Part shown: in pieces, positions 25,581 to 32,786 of the stretch
How positions within the stretch are numbered: the first letter of the stretch is position 1
How the letters are laid out: each line of letters starts with the position of its first letter
From: a virus
Reading direction: 5' to 3' (one strand)
Virus record (IMG/VR): IMGVR_UViG_3300030382_004741
Coordinates: 1 to 35,935 of that record
DNA length: 35,935 bases
Made by a program: the position numbers and the translations under genes
Notes under the pieces: generated by a model
Database searches by the model: none
What the model was told of the DNA's origin: nothing
Seen by the model: the letters and a program-made list of their open reading frames with translations, nothing else

Positions 25581-26549
25581 TTATTTAAGTATGAACCTTC
25601 TGGACCCGTTTCCATTTGCCATGTATTCATCATACAGGTCCGGGTGTTCTTGTTTGAATAACTTTGATTGAAAATACTTTCTACCGTTAGACTGTTTCCA
25701 GGTGGCCAGTATACCATCATTGCCGATCAACTTCTCATTATCTCCAATGTAGATTTTGATCCTTGTTTCCAGATCTTCCACCAATTCCTTTTGCTGTTTC
25801 ACTTCCATCTTTTTATCTTTTAGGTAATTGATATCCCTAACTATTTCATCACTGGCATAGATCCCTGAATCCGGTATGTGAGTTGGGAATGCTACAGGTA
25901 GGTCTGCCTTTTGTGTTGGTTCTGGTGGATCCTTTTTAACAACATGGTTATTCCACCAGTCACTCAGATATAGTCCAGTTAATTTAAACTCTGGATCACG
26001 ATCCCATTCCTGGATTACATACTCTGTACGGTATTTAGAATACTCTCTCATTATCTGTACAATAGTATATGCCTTCTTATACCCGGTGATCAACATTTGA
26101 CCCTGGACCTGGATCTGGTAATCTGTTTTTAACCTGGCAGGGTTACCAAATATATCTAAACCTGATTCTTCCCAGGTATCATAGACAAAACCAACAGTTG
26201 TTTTTAATTCAACTATTGCTGAGTAATCAGGTGTAACAGTTACACGGTCCAGGTTGGTTGCCAGGCATGGATACTCTGGATGGAATCTGATAAATGGATC
26301 CTCAGATAACTTGAACTTTGTGGCTCTTTCAAACTCAGTAGTTACCACAGGTTCCTGGTCCCGGCCATGTTTGAGAATTGCATTATCAAATGGCTCAGCA
26401 CCGTCCACCTTCTCTGTATAAACAGATAGTGGAGTACCCCATTTGGATATTCCCAACACCTTGGCCCATTCGGATGTTCCCAGGTAACTTGATCTCAAGG
26501 CTAACCACTCTGGGTATTTCATTTTTTTAATATTAATTGACTCTCTCAT
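25581..26549 (-). CDS. YqaJ-type viral recombination exonuclease
   Basis: 322 aa from ATG 26549, chosen over an upstream TTG because GGAG lies five bases before it and it overlaps the preceding stop (ATGA). Conserved blocks: WLALRSSYLGTSEWAKVLG (about 15-33), ILKHGRDQEPVV (58-69), LDRV (D101), VELKTT (E114-L-K116) and the DYQIQVQGQM helix (about 143-152), all in the order of lambda-exonuclease/YqaJ enzymes. It resects double-strand ends for the annealing protein encoded next. The C-terminal 100 residues are helical. Confidence 0.85.
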   Translation of the reverse strand: MRESINIKKMKYPEWLALRSSYLGTSEWAKVLGISKWGTPLSVYTEKVDGAEPFDNAILKHGRDQEPVVTTEFERATKFKLSEDPFIRFHPEYPCLATNLDRVTVTPDYSAIVELKTTVGFVYDTWEESGLDIFGNPARLKTDYQIQVQGQMLITGYKKAYTIVQIMREYSKYRTEYVIQEWDRDPEFKLTGLYLSDWWNNHVVKKDPPEPTQKADLPVAFPTHIPDSGIYASDEIVRDINYLKDKKMEVKQQKELVEDLETRIKIYIGDNEKLIGNDGILATWKQSNGRKYFQSKLFKQEHPDLYDEYMANGNGSRRFILK

Positions 26550-26743
26550 TTTAACTCCAGTAGGTCTATTCCACAATCGTCACAGACCAGGCTTTCCTGA
26601 ATATTAGTTTCTCTCTCTTCAGGTTGATAGTTTTGGTTATTATGATTGCATTCCGGTAGTGCTTTTTTAGGTTCTACAGTGAATGCACCGGTCCCTTTGA
26701 ACATTTTATTAAGGACCTTTATTGTAAGGTCATGGTTTAACAT
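26546..26743 (-). CDS. Small putative zinc-binding protein, 65 aa
   Basis: The open frame extends to 26791, but ATG 26743 has AAGGAGT seven bases upstream. C32-x-H34 and C54-x-x-C57 could bind one zinc ion. First gene of the leftward unit; stop overlaps the exonuclease start. Function unknown; an early regulator is possible. Confidence 0.55.
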   Translation of the reverse strand: MLNHDLTIKVLNKMFKGTGAFTVEPKKALPECNHNNQNYQPEERETNIQESLVCDDCGIDLLELK

Positions 26744-26813
26744 AAGGTTGACTCCTTGTTTTATTCTGTTATAGATAGTATGTGGTACCATATGGGTATG
26801 GAATATACATTAT

Positions 26814-26843
26814 ATTAAAATATGAATCCACGGAAACTAACAA
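26814..26843 (-). promoter_or_regulatory. Candidate leftward early promoter
   Basis: Minus strand TTGTTA (26838-26843), 18-base spacer, TTTAAT (26814-26819), about 65 bases before the first leftward start. Moderate sigma-70 match. Confidence 0.35.
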
Positions 26844-26870
26844 GCCAAAACCCGGTCTGTTATTTTCCGT

Positions 26871-26922
26871 AAAACTCGGACAGATCCGAATTCCGAATAA
26901 AAACTCGGACAGATCCGAATTC
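26871..26922. repeat. Two direct 23-bp repeats containing TCGGA-N4-TCCGA palindromes
   Basis: AAAACTCGGACAGATCCGAA then TTC occurs at 26871-26893 and again at 26900-26922, centre to centre 29 bases. Each contains the inverted repeat TCGGA-CAGA-TCCGA, the form of a dimeric repressor or activator site. The second copy ends immediately before the -35 of a possible rightward promoter. Confidence 0.7.
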
Positions 26923-26949
26923 TTGTATAAGTATAGAATAATCTATAAT
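26923..26949 (+). promoter_or_regulatory. Possible rightward promoter beside the operators
   Basis: TTGTAT (26923-26928) and a perfect TATAAT (26944-26949), spacer only 15 bases. Weak by spacing; of interest because an operator abuts the -35. Confidence 0.25.
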
Positions 26950-26983
26950 TTCATTTTTTAGAGATAAAAACTATATAAAATAC

Positions 26984-27010
26984 AAGGTTTTATAAGGTTT
27001 TATAAGGTTA
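26984..27010. repeat. AAGGTT repeats with 10-bp period
   Basis: AAGGTT at 26984, 26994 and 27004, separated by TTAT, so each copy falls on the same helix face. Located 50-80 bases ahead of the extended -10 of the rightward unit, as in activator sites. Confidence 0.45.
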
Positions 27011-27060
27011 CAAAAGGGAAAACGGACACTACTTGCTTTGTATTATATTATTGTCTAACT

Positions 27061-27069
27061 TGTTATACT
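27061..27069 (+). promoter_or_regulatory. Extended -10 promoter of the rightward unit
   Basis: TGTTATACT matches the extended -10 form TGnTATAAT at all but one base and lies 23 bases before the first start codon. The -35 position (TATTAT) is poor, as is usual for extended -10 promoters. Confidence 0.45.
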
Positions 27070-27091
27070 AATTAAAGGAGTCAATACGCTA

Positions 27092-27247
27092 ATGAAATGT
27101 GATAAATGTCAAAAAGAGGTTTTTAAAAAAGGTCAAGATTGGAAATTTTTGAATAAAAACCCAAAAGGGATTGGTCTACTATCGGTAGACTTAAATCTAT
27201 TGAAGAGATTATGTAACAGTTGTTTTAAAAAGGAGTCAATAAGTTGA
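27092..27247 (+). CDS. Small CxxC zinc protein, 51 aa
   Basis: MKCDKCQKEVFKKGQDWKFL..., ending CNSCFKKESIS. Two CxxC knuckles (C3/C6 and C41/C44) make a likely zinc ribbon. AAAGGAG SD 11 bases before the ATG. First gene of the rightward unit; the next start overlaps its stop. Likely an early regulator or host-interaction protein; function unknown. Confidence 0.6.
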   Translation: MKCDKCQKEVFKKGQDWKFLNKNPKGIGLLSVDLNLLKRLCNSCFKKESIS

Positions 27248-27393
27248 AAAAAGCAAAACTAACCCGTAAACTAAAAGTGGCCAGGAATAAGGCCGGTACA
27301 CAATCAGTGAATTCCAAGTATGCTAAAAAGCATAACCTACAAAAGAAGGGTATTTTCAGTCCCAGGTCACCATTCTACAGAGGTGCAAAATGA
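27244..27393 (+). CDS. Basic 49-aa peptide (TTG start)
   Basis: TTG at 27244 with AAAAAGGAG upstream and overlap with the previous stop. Reads MKKAKLTRKLKVARNKAG and on, ending FYRGAK; very basic, likely nucleic-acid-binding. Its stop overlaps the following ATG (ATGA). Function unknown. Confidence 0.5.
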   Translation: MKKAKLTRKLKVARNKAGTQSVNSKYAKKHNLQKKGIFSPRSPFYRGAK

Positions 27394-27857
27394 TAGAACT
27401 ATTTGGCAATATCTGGAGATTAGAATATCCTTCATTAATTGTTTTTGATGGTTCCCTGGAACAGGCTTATGCAAGTCTGTCACTACCAGATAGAATGAGC
27501 CGTTGCAGAGAGGGGTGGACTGAAGTTGAGGATATCTCAGATATGAAAATACATGAGGTCCTCTTATTAAATAAATATCTCAGTGAAACCTATGACTTAG
27601 TTATAGATATGAATAAGTTACATAGAAGTGGTATTTCTTTATTTCATCCACCAACCCATCTGTTTAAAACTGATCAAATAACACACGGTCTGCCTAAACT
27701 AAGTGAAAAAGAGGCTATGGGTTTTAATAAAATGTACTGCACCTGTTGTGGTGAAGGACATGAGCCAAGGGACATTGGTATAGTATACGGATCCCATCAT
27801 TGTGTTGGATGTGCTGATGAAATGGGTGAGCCGTTACAAAATAGGGGGGTCCACTAA
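27390..27857 (+). CDS. Hypothetical protein with C-terminal zinc ribbon, 155 aa
   Basis: The N-terminal 110 residues are unrecognised and helical, with an acidic stretch (EVEDISDMKIHEVLLLNKYL). The C-terminus has CTCCGEGHE (C117, C119, C120) and HHCVGCADE (C138, C141), a plausible zinc ribbon. Start overlaps the previous stop (ATGA); stop overlaps the next start (TAATG). Possibly a host-takeover or transcription factor protein, inferred from location only. Confidence 0.6.
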   Translation: MIELFGNIWRLEYPSLIVFDGSLEQAYASLSLPDRMSRCREGWTEVEDISDMKIHEVLLLNKYLSETYDLVIDMNKLHRSGISLFHPPTHLFKTDQITHGLPKLSEKEAMGFNKMYCTCCGEGHEPRDIGIVYGSHHCVGCADEMGEPLQNRGVH

Positions 27858-28003
27858 TGAAATGGAAGATGGTCAAGGCAAACATCAGTGATGATGACAA
27901 AAGAGATCTGAAGATCCGGGCCATTAAAGACAATACCACAATACAGGAGTTAATTGGAAGGCTGATTAAAGCCTATCTGAGATCAAGGAAGGAGAGCCTG
28001 TAG
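27857..28003 (+). CDS. Ribbon-helix-helix-like regulator, 48 aa
   Basis: Pattern VKANISDDDKRDLKIRAIKD then NTTIQELIGRLIKAYLRS: one strand, then two helices with the hydrophobic spacing of CopG/Arc-type repressors, which bind DNA as dimers on short repeats. Length is typical. The start overlaps the previous stop. It is the last gene of the rightward unit. It could act on the palindromic repeats at 26871-26922, closing a feedback loop; that link is inference. Confidence 0.55.
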   Translation: MKWKMVKANISDDDKRDLKIRAIKDNTTIQELIGRLIKAYLRSRKESL

Positions 28004-28025
28004 ATCTAACAGGCCAATGAAAGAC

Positions 28026-28049
28026 CCCCTGAAATATGGGGGTTTTTTG
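28026..28049 (+). terminator. Intrinsic terminator of the rightward unit
   Basis: CCCCC (28026-28030), 8-base loop, GGGGG (28039-28043), then TTTTTT. It lies 22 bases after the last rightward gene and just before the 3' end of the converging leftward gene. Confidence 0.85.
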
Positions 28050-28053
28050 TTAT

Positions 28054-28542
28054 TTAGACGGAATCATAATACTTTACAGTATGGTCCATAAATTTATCTA
28101 TAGTACCCTTCCCACCTGCATTATAATACTTTAACCAATACTTAGCCTGGCCTTCAAGATCCCCACTGGCCGGTAATGGTTTAGGGACCCGATAATATTT
28201 GATCCTGGCCATGCAGATTGCAAAAGCAATATTGCAAGTAAGTAAGGTTTCCATTATCTTTAAATTAATTTCATCCAGGATCTGGTAAGGTATCATTGAT
28301 GCTTTAGCAACCTTATTTAAGAGTTCAGGCCGATAACTTAAATAGTTATCCAGGTTGTCTATAGCCGTAGCCGGTTCTATCTGCCAGTAAGATCTGGCAG
28401 GACCCTTTATCTGTTTTAGGTATTTATATCCTGACTCTACGGCCCCGGTCCCTATTAAAAGGGCCAGGGCCTCATCAGAGTACATACCAATGGACTTGAG
28501 GGTATCTGTAACTATTTCATTTATATCAGAATGGGAGATCAT
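28054..28542 (-). CDS. Endolysin (lysozyme/transglycosylase-like), 162 aa
   Basis: It would cut peptidoglycan to release progeny. The motif LLIGTGAVESGYKYLKQIKG (E near 36 as candidate catalytic acid), then SYWQIEPATAIDN and C-terminal KYWLKYYNAGGKGTIDKF, resembles a lysozyme-type family found in other phages, with the order GT-x-x-ES, QxxP-T and YN. No signal peptide, so export would need a holin; holin-like genes lie four to six hundred bases upstream in the same unit. Start ATG overlaps the preceding gene by 17 bases; SD weak. Last gene of the leftward unit. Confidence 0.7.
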   Translation of the reverse strand: MISHSDINEIVTDTLKSIGMYSDEALALLIGTGAVESGYKYLKQIKGPARSYWQIEPATAIDNLDNYLSYRPELLNKVAKASMIPYQILDEINLKIMETLLTCNIAFAICMARIKYYRVPKPLPASGDLEGQAKYWLKYYNAGGKGTIDKFMDHTVKYYDSV

Positions 28543-28792
28543 CTTCCATTTTAGATTCCTTGGGCTTATCAGGTTTAAATGTATCTACTTGTACACTGTG
28601 AGATCTACCATATTGATCAATCCCATCTTTCAATGCATTCACATTAAGTTTAATATACTTCTCGCCTTTAAACTCATAGATATATTCCTGGGCCTCATTC
28701 TCAAGTTTAGATAGGTTAATACTAATATTAACTTGATCACCATCAAACTTCTCTTTACCACCACCCAGGTATATTGGATTACCGTTAGCCAT
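28526..28792 (-). CDS. Small protein with SSB-type acidic tip, 88 aa
   Basis: The body (NISINLSKLENEAQEYIYEF, then KYIKLNVNALKDGIDQYGRS, HSVQVDTFKP) looks beta-rich, and the last residues are MEDDLPF, matching the DDDIPF-like tail with which single-stranded-DNA-binding proteins contact replication and repair partners. At 88 residues it is shorter than a usual SSB OB fold plus linker. It may be a reduced ssDNA-binding protein or a decoy for SSB partners. Placement in the lysis block rather than with replication genes is odd. AAGGAGG SD. Confidence 0.6.
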   Translation of the reverse strand: MANGNPIYLGGGKEKFDGDQVNISINLSKLENEAQEYIYEFKGEKYIKLNVNALKDGIDQYGRSHSVQVDTFKPDKPKESKMEDDLPF

Positions 28793-28840
28793 CTTATTGC
28801 CTCCTTATTAATGCCTGAATTTAATAATATTTCGCGGACA

Positions 28841-28993
28841 TTACATTAACTTTCCCTTAACATTTTTCCAGACCATATCATCCAGTTTATTCTTACTTGA
28901 TTTAACTAAATAATCGCCCAATATAAGCAGTAATTTTTTTATCATCTTTTCAGTGAACAGTGTTTTTAGTAAAATCCCCATTAATGCACTCAT
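28841..28993 (-). CDS. Hypothetical 50-aa membrane-associated peptide
   Basis: ATG 28993, AAGGAG SD nine bases upstream inside the preceding gene. Reads MSALMGILLKTLFTEKMIKK and on; amphipathic/hydrophobic N-terminal 30 residues, basic end. A lysis accessory role is possible from the neighbourhood. Confidence 0.5.
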   Translation of the reverse strand: MSALMGILLKTLFTEKMIKKLLLILGDYLVKSSKNKLDDMVWKNVKGKLM

Positions 28994-29140
28994 TTATTTT
29001 AACTCCTTCATAACTTTTAAGCATATGTAAGCCAATGTGAATAGTGATATAAGTAATTGGATTATTGGTGATATACCATCAATCCACCATACACCTACAC
29101 CACCCATACCGGCTGTTATTGTTTTTAGTGAATCTAACAT
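28994..29140 (-). CDS. Small holin-like membrane protein, 48 aa
   Basis: MLDSLKTITAGMGGVGVWWI begins it; a hydrophobic segment follows (ISPIIQLLISLFTLAYICLK, about 23-42), with a short basic end. GGGAGG SD. It ends next to the start of the following gene. Size and single transmembrane span suit a holin or antiholin. Confidence 0.5.
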   Translation of the reverse strand: MLDSLKTITAGMGGVGVWWIDGISPIIQLLISLFTLAYICLKVMKELK

Positions 29141-29464
29141 TTACCCTCCCTTATTATTTAACTTACCCATAATGTAGTTAAGCGTGTCTGTAACATTGTT
29201 CTGCATTTCAATGTTCTTTTCAAAACGTCTTTCATTTTTAGATTCAACAGAGTTCCACCGGTCCAGGAATTTTAAAACTATTGACTGAGTGTTATCATTC
29301 ACTGATTCCATCTTTCTGATAGCCTGTTTTATAACTTCCAGATCTTCGGTCTGTGCCTTCTGACTCTTAATAAGATTTATGATCATATAACTGAAGAGAC
29401 TGACAACAACCCCCCAGAGGCCATACTCTCCATATATACTATCCACTGGTAAATAGACTCCCAT
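29141..29464 (-). CDS. Holin-like protein with coiled coil, 107 aa
   Basis: One N-terminal membrane span (GLWGVVVSLFSYMIINLIKS, about 15-34) is followed by a long charged coiled coil (EDLEVIKQAIRKMES onward), the layout of BhlA/UviB-type holin-like and spanin-like phage proteins. ATG at 29464 overlaps the preceding gene by 26 bases; a GTG seven codons in is an alternative with GGGAG upstream. The role in lysis is inferred from layout and from an endolysin further on. Confidence 0.55.
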   Translation of the reverse strand: MGVYLPVDSIYGEYGLWGVVVSLFSYMIINLIKSQKAQTEDLEVIKQAIRKMESVNDNTQSIVLKFLDRWNSVESKNERRFEKNIEMQNNVTDTLNYIMGKLNNKGG

Positions 29465-29894
29465 TTGCTAAAGTTTGTGCCTCTGTCTTTGTTAATATTG
29501 AATTATTAGGATAGACTTTTCCATTACCTAATGCCATCATAGCAGTCAATTCCCCTTCTAACATACTGAATTCACCCTTTAATATAATGTGACCACCATT
29601 CAGACTCACCCTGGGTGCCCCTAATTTCCCCCTGAAGGCACTTTCTCTCCAGGTAGGTGTATAATCCTCAGTAGGAGTGGAGTCAACCGTATTAAGAAGA
29701 TCTGCTTTTAGATCATCTGATGTATAACTAAGGCTTTTGGTATCCATCCAGGCTTTAATCTCTACAACCGTATTTGCACTGGTTGGTCTGTCATCTGCCA
29801 ATACCTTCCATCCTAACTTTGGTTGCAGTACTGCCGGGACCGTGGAATTATAAGTATCTTTAGTTAAACTGATATACATTTCATAGTGTGCCAT
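29439..29894 (-). CDS. Hypothetical tail-region protein, 151 aa
   Basis: No family recognised. Mixed alpha/beta with strands such as MAHYEMYISLTKDTY and RVSLNGGHIILKGEF. It follows the large LamG gene by nine bases with AGGAG SD, so a tail-fibre accessory or chaperone role is possible. Confidence 0.5.
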   Translation of the reverse strand: MAHYEMYISLTKDTYNSTVPAVLQPKLGWKVLADDRPTSANTVVEIKAWMDTKSLSYTSDDLKADLLNTVDSTPTEDYTPTWRESAFRGKLGAPRVSLNGGHIILKGEFSMLEGELTAMMALGNGKVYPNNSILTKTEAQTLANGSLFTSG

Positions 29895-29903
29895 ACAAAT
29901 CTC

Positions 29904-32786
29904 CTAATTCTTATGTTTATTTACACCTGCAAGGTAGTTATCTTCAATTTCATCTTCTGATAATGCTTTGTTGAAGAACATTACCTCATCTATCATACCT
30001 ACATGACCGGAGCCACCACCACTCCCTTGACCAATTCTATCTATTGTTGTATCTAATTCCAAAGTATCGCTAGAATCATGCATTGAAGTCATAGTTTCCT
30101 TTAAAACAGCATTGATGTATATTTTGCATGAGGCTCCTTCTCTTAGAACAGTTATGTGCATCCAGTCAGTTGTATTTATTGCAGTTGTAAGTGCTGTGGC
30201 ATCAAATAAATAATAGGGTACTCCTATTCTCACATAAAGTTGAAGGTGACGATTAAGATATAAGAAATAATCAGAAGAATTGTCATCTTCACCTAATGGA
30301 ACAGTAATATCAACAGTTGGGTTATCTCTTTTTAACCATAGAGAAATAGTAGATAGTTCTCCTAAATTAATTGATTGTCCCAAATCTACATACTCACTCC
30401 CACTAAGATTTAGCCACCCATGATTCGGATGTGTAAGAGGGAAGCCGAGTAAATCTTTACCGGCAGTAGTGCCTTCTGGGATGAGGATTGTGTCTGGAGA
30501 ACCAGAAGATGTTAAATCATCTGAGCCTTCTAAATCTGTCCAAGTAGATGCCCCATCATTTTTCCAATAACCTACAAGTTCTGATGATGCTGAATGAGTA
30601 GTAGCATCTAAGGCTACACCATCATTAAATAGTTCTTGTACTTCAGCAAGAGATAAATCATCATTCCATAGGGAAACTTCAAAAATTTCTCCATCCCAAT
30701 AATTACCAACACCAGTCCGTGTTAATACTCCAATAGTAATATTATCTCTTTCTGCATCCCCAGTTACATTTAACCAATTACCATCATTCTCAGTAGATGT
30801 CGCTAATGTTTCAAGATGTCCATCTATATACAATTTATAAGCAGAACCATCGGCAGTTAATACACAATGATGTAGTTTATCATCATTAATACTTGTGGTA
30901 CTTTTTACCTGTGATTCAGAATCATCATTCTTTTCCCACATATTTAATTCACCTTGATACATACCAAAATCAAGATAATAGTCATCAGTACCAGTATCAG
31001 AAGTACCGAAAATAGTTCCACCTGTCAAACTACTTGGACATTTCACCCAAGCAGATATTGTTCCACTTGAATCTGATGCTCTATAATTAGCAACTGCCTT
31101 TGTTAGATAATCATCAATCCCATCAAACACCATAGGTTTACTATATCCCATCAAAGCAGTCTGTGGAATTAAAGGCTCTGCATCGGCAGTTGTCCAACCA
31201 GAGGCGACACCTACTTCAGTAATCTTTAGATCCTTTAACTTAAACTTCTTTCTACCAAGATCATCAGTAACTTTAAAGCCCCACCTGGAAGTTGCTGATG
31301 TTGCATCAGTCACTATAGTCTCAGATAATGAAGTATAGGTAGTAGTCTCCAATGCAGAAATAGTAACGGCTGTACCTTCCTTATATGTAGTTCCATTATA
31401 AATAACAGGAGTGACATCAAAATCAGAACCTACATCTTTGTTTAGAACTTTAAATTCAACTAAATAACTACTGCCTGCTGTTCCACTAAACTCACTATAG
31501 ACATAAGAGCCAACCCCCTCATTACCATGTTCATACCGATCAGTACTAAAAGAAAGAGTAGCAGAAGTCCCTGTGGTGGTCCAATTTCCTGCAATATTAT
31601 TTGCTGATGCATCATCTTCTTTTATCACTTCTGTGAAAGTAGTAGTACCATGATTGCCCATTTTGACTTCTTTGACAACAACATTATCCCAATTAGATGT
31701 CTTTGATGCCACTTGATGCATCAAGATTAATCTAGTACCAGAACCTGCTATTTGTGGGACATATACTGTAAAAGCAGTCCATTCACTCACTACAGGTAGT
31801 GTTTCATAATTAATAGAATTGCCACAATAGATTCTTACAATATTATCAGTCTTATAATAGCCAGTTACTTTATAAATAGCCCCAGATACTGTAGCAGATA
31901 TAGTTTGTTCTGCACCTTCATATGTTGTTGAGCCATCAGTCTCTACCTTTAAAGATTGACTCCCTGCATAAAAAACAGAAGTATCTTTTGATACAGTTAC
32001 TCCAGTTTTATCATCCCAATTATCTGTACCTGCTAACTCCATATCTCCATCTGTAACTAAATCACTCCCCAACTCTTTAGGAGAACCATCAAGTATTGAA
32101 GTTTGGGGACTTCTTGGACTCCCCTCTGCCATCGGATACCAAGCCTTTAGATTGGATATGGTAGTACCAGATGTTACTGAACTATTGTGTGTGATTAGTT
32201 TCTCAGGATGTGTGTATGCATATTGTACATCTGATAAAGACCAAGCCTTGTCCCAGAGTTGGACATTGGTTATTTTGCCAGTAGCAAAATGTTCAGGAGT
32301 AGCATCAATCTTCTGTGCTCCAAGCCCAAATTCAGAAGCACCATCAGCCTCTAATGATGCATCAATAGATGAAGTATTTTGAGCAGACTGTTCTCCATTA
32401 ATATATACTGTAATACTTGTCCCTCCAACATATACACAAACAATATGACACCACTGGTCTGCAACTAACACATTCCCAGTAACTTGATTTTGTGCATCAT
32501 TAATACCAAAATTTATTGTTGCATTAGTATGGTAAATATATAAAGGTCTGTTAGTAGAATCATTTTGCAATTTGGAAACTAAAGTCCCACTAACATTCAC
32601 AGCAGATGGTTTGAACCACAATGATACTGTCATAGCAGTATATCCCTCTAATAATGGAGAAGTACCAGAAGAAACATAATCTGCAACACCATCAAACTCA
32701 ATGGCTCTACCTGAGTAGAGTACCCCAAAATCTGGAGGAGAGCCGAGTTTGTAAGGATTAGTTCCTGCTGATATTGTAGTCGCCAT
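29904..32786 (-). CDS. Multi-LamG tail protein, 960 aa (probable receptor-binding)
   Basis: It contains three concanavalin-type LamG domains: about 28-200 (FDGVADYVSS, MTVSLWFKP, ITVYINGEQ), 545-730 (FDGIDDYLTK, GTISAWVKC, YKLYIDGHL) and 785-955 (GSEYVDLGQ, STISLWLKR, CKIYINAVL). Between the first two lie two jelly-roll segments resembling carbohydrate-binding modules (about 240-375, 385-535). It would bind glycans on the host surface. The start overlaps the preceding stop (TAATG); SD is weak, so coupled. The block is AT-richer than the head genes. No enzyme active site seen. Confidence 0.72.
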   Translation of the reverse strand: MATTISAGTNPYKLGSPPDFGVLYSGRAIEFDGVADYVSSGTSPLLEGYTAMTVSLWFKPSAVNVSGTLVSKLQNDSTNRPLYIYHTNATINFGINDAQNQVTGNVLVADQWCHIVCVYVGGTSITVYINGEQSAQNTSSIDASLEADGASEFGLGAQKIDATPEHFATGKITNVQLWDKAWSLSDVQYAYTHPEKLITHNSSVTSGTTISNLKAWYPMAEGSPRSPQTSILDGSPKELGSDLVTDGDMELAGTDNWDDKTGVTVSKDTSVFYAGSQSLKVETDGSTTYEGAEQTISATVSGAIYKVTGYYKTDNIVRIYCGNSINYETLPVVSEWTAFTVYVPQIAGSGTRLILMHQVASKTSNWDNVVVKEVKMGNHGTTTFTEVIKEDDASANNIAGNWTTTGTSATLSFSTDRYEHGNEGVGSYVYSEFSGTAGSSYLVEFKVLNKDVGSDFDVTPVIYNGTTYKEGTAVTISALETTTYTSLSETIVTDATSATSRWGFKVTDDLGRKKFKLKDLKITEVGVASGWTTADAEPLIPQTALMGYSKPMVFDGIDDYLTKAVANYRASDSSGTISAWVKCPSSLTGGTIFGTSDTGTDDYYLDFGMYQGELNMWEKNDDSESQVKSTTSINDDKLHHCVLTADGSAYKLYIDGHLETLATSTENDGNWLNVTGDAERDNITIGVLTRTGVGNYWDGEIFEVSLWNDDLSLAEVQELFNDGVALDATTHSASSELVGYWKNDGASTWTDLEGSDDLTSSGSPDTILIPEGTTAGKDLLGFPLTHPNHGWLNLSGSEYVDLGQSINLGELSTISLWLKRDNPTVDITVPLGEDDNSSDYFLYLNRHLQLYVRIGVPYYLFDATALTTAINTTDWMHITVLREGASCKIYINAVLKETMTSMHDSSDTLELDTTIDRIGQGSGGGSGHVGMIDEVMFFNKALSEDEIEDNYLAGVNKHKN

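Larger units (their letters stand above)
26744..27091. other. Divergent control region
   Basis: 348 bases without a gene between the leftward and rightward units. AT-rich, holding promoter candidates on both strands, two identical 23-base operator-like repeats and a 10-bp-period repeat. No tRNA or small RNA was recognised. Confidence 0.6.
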
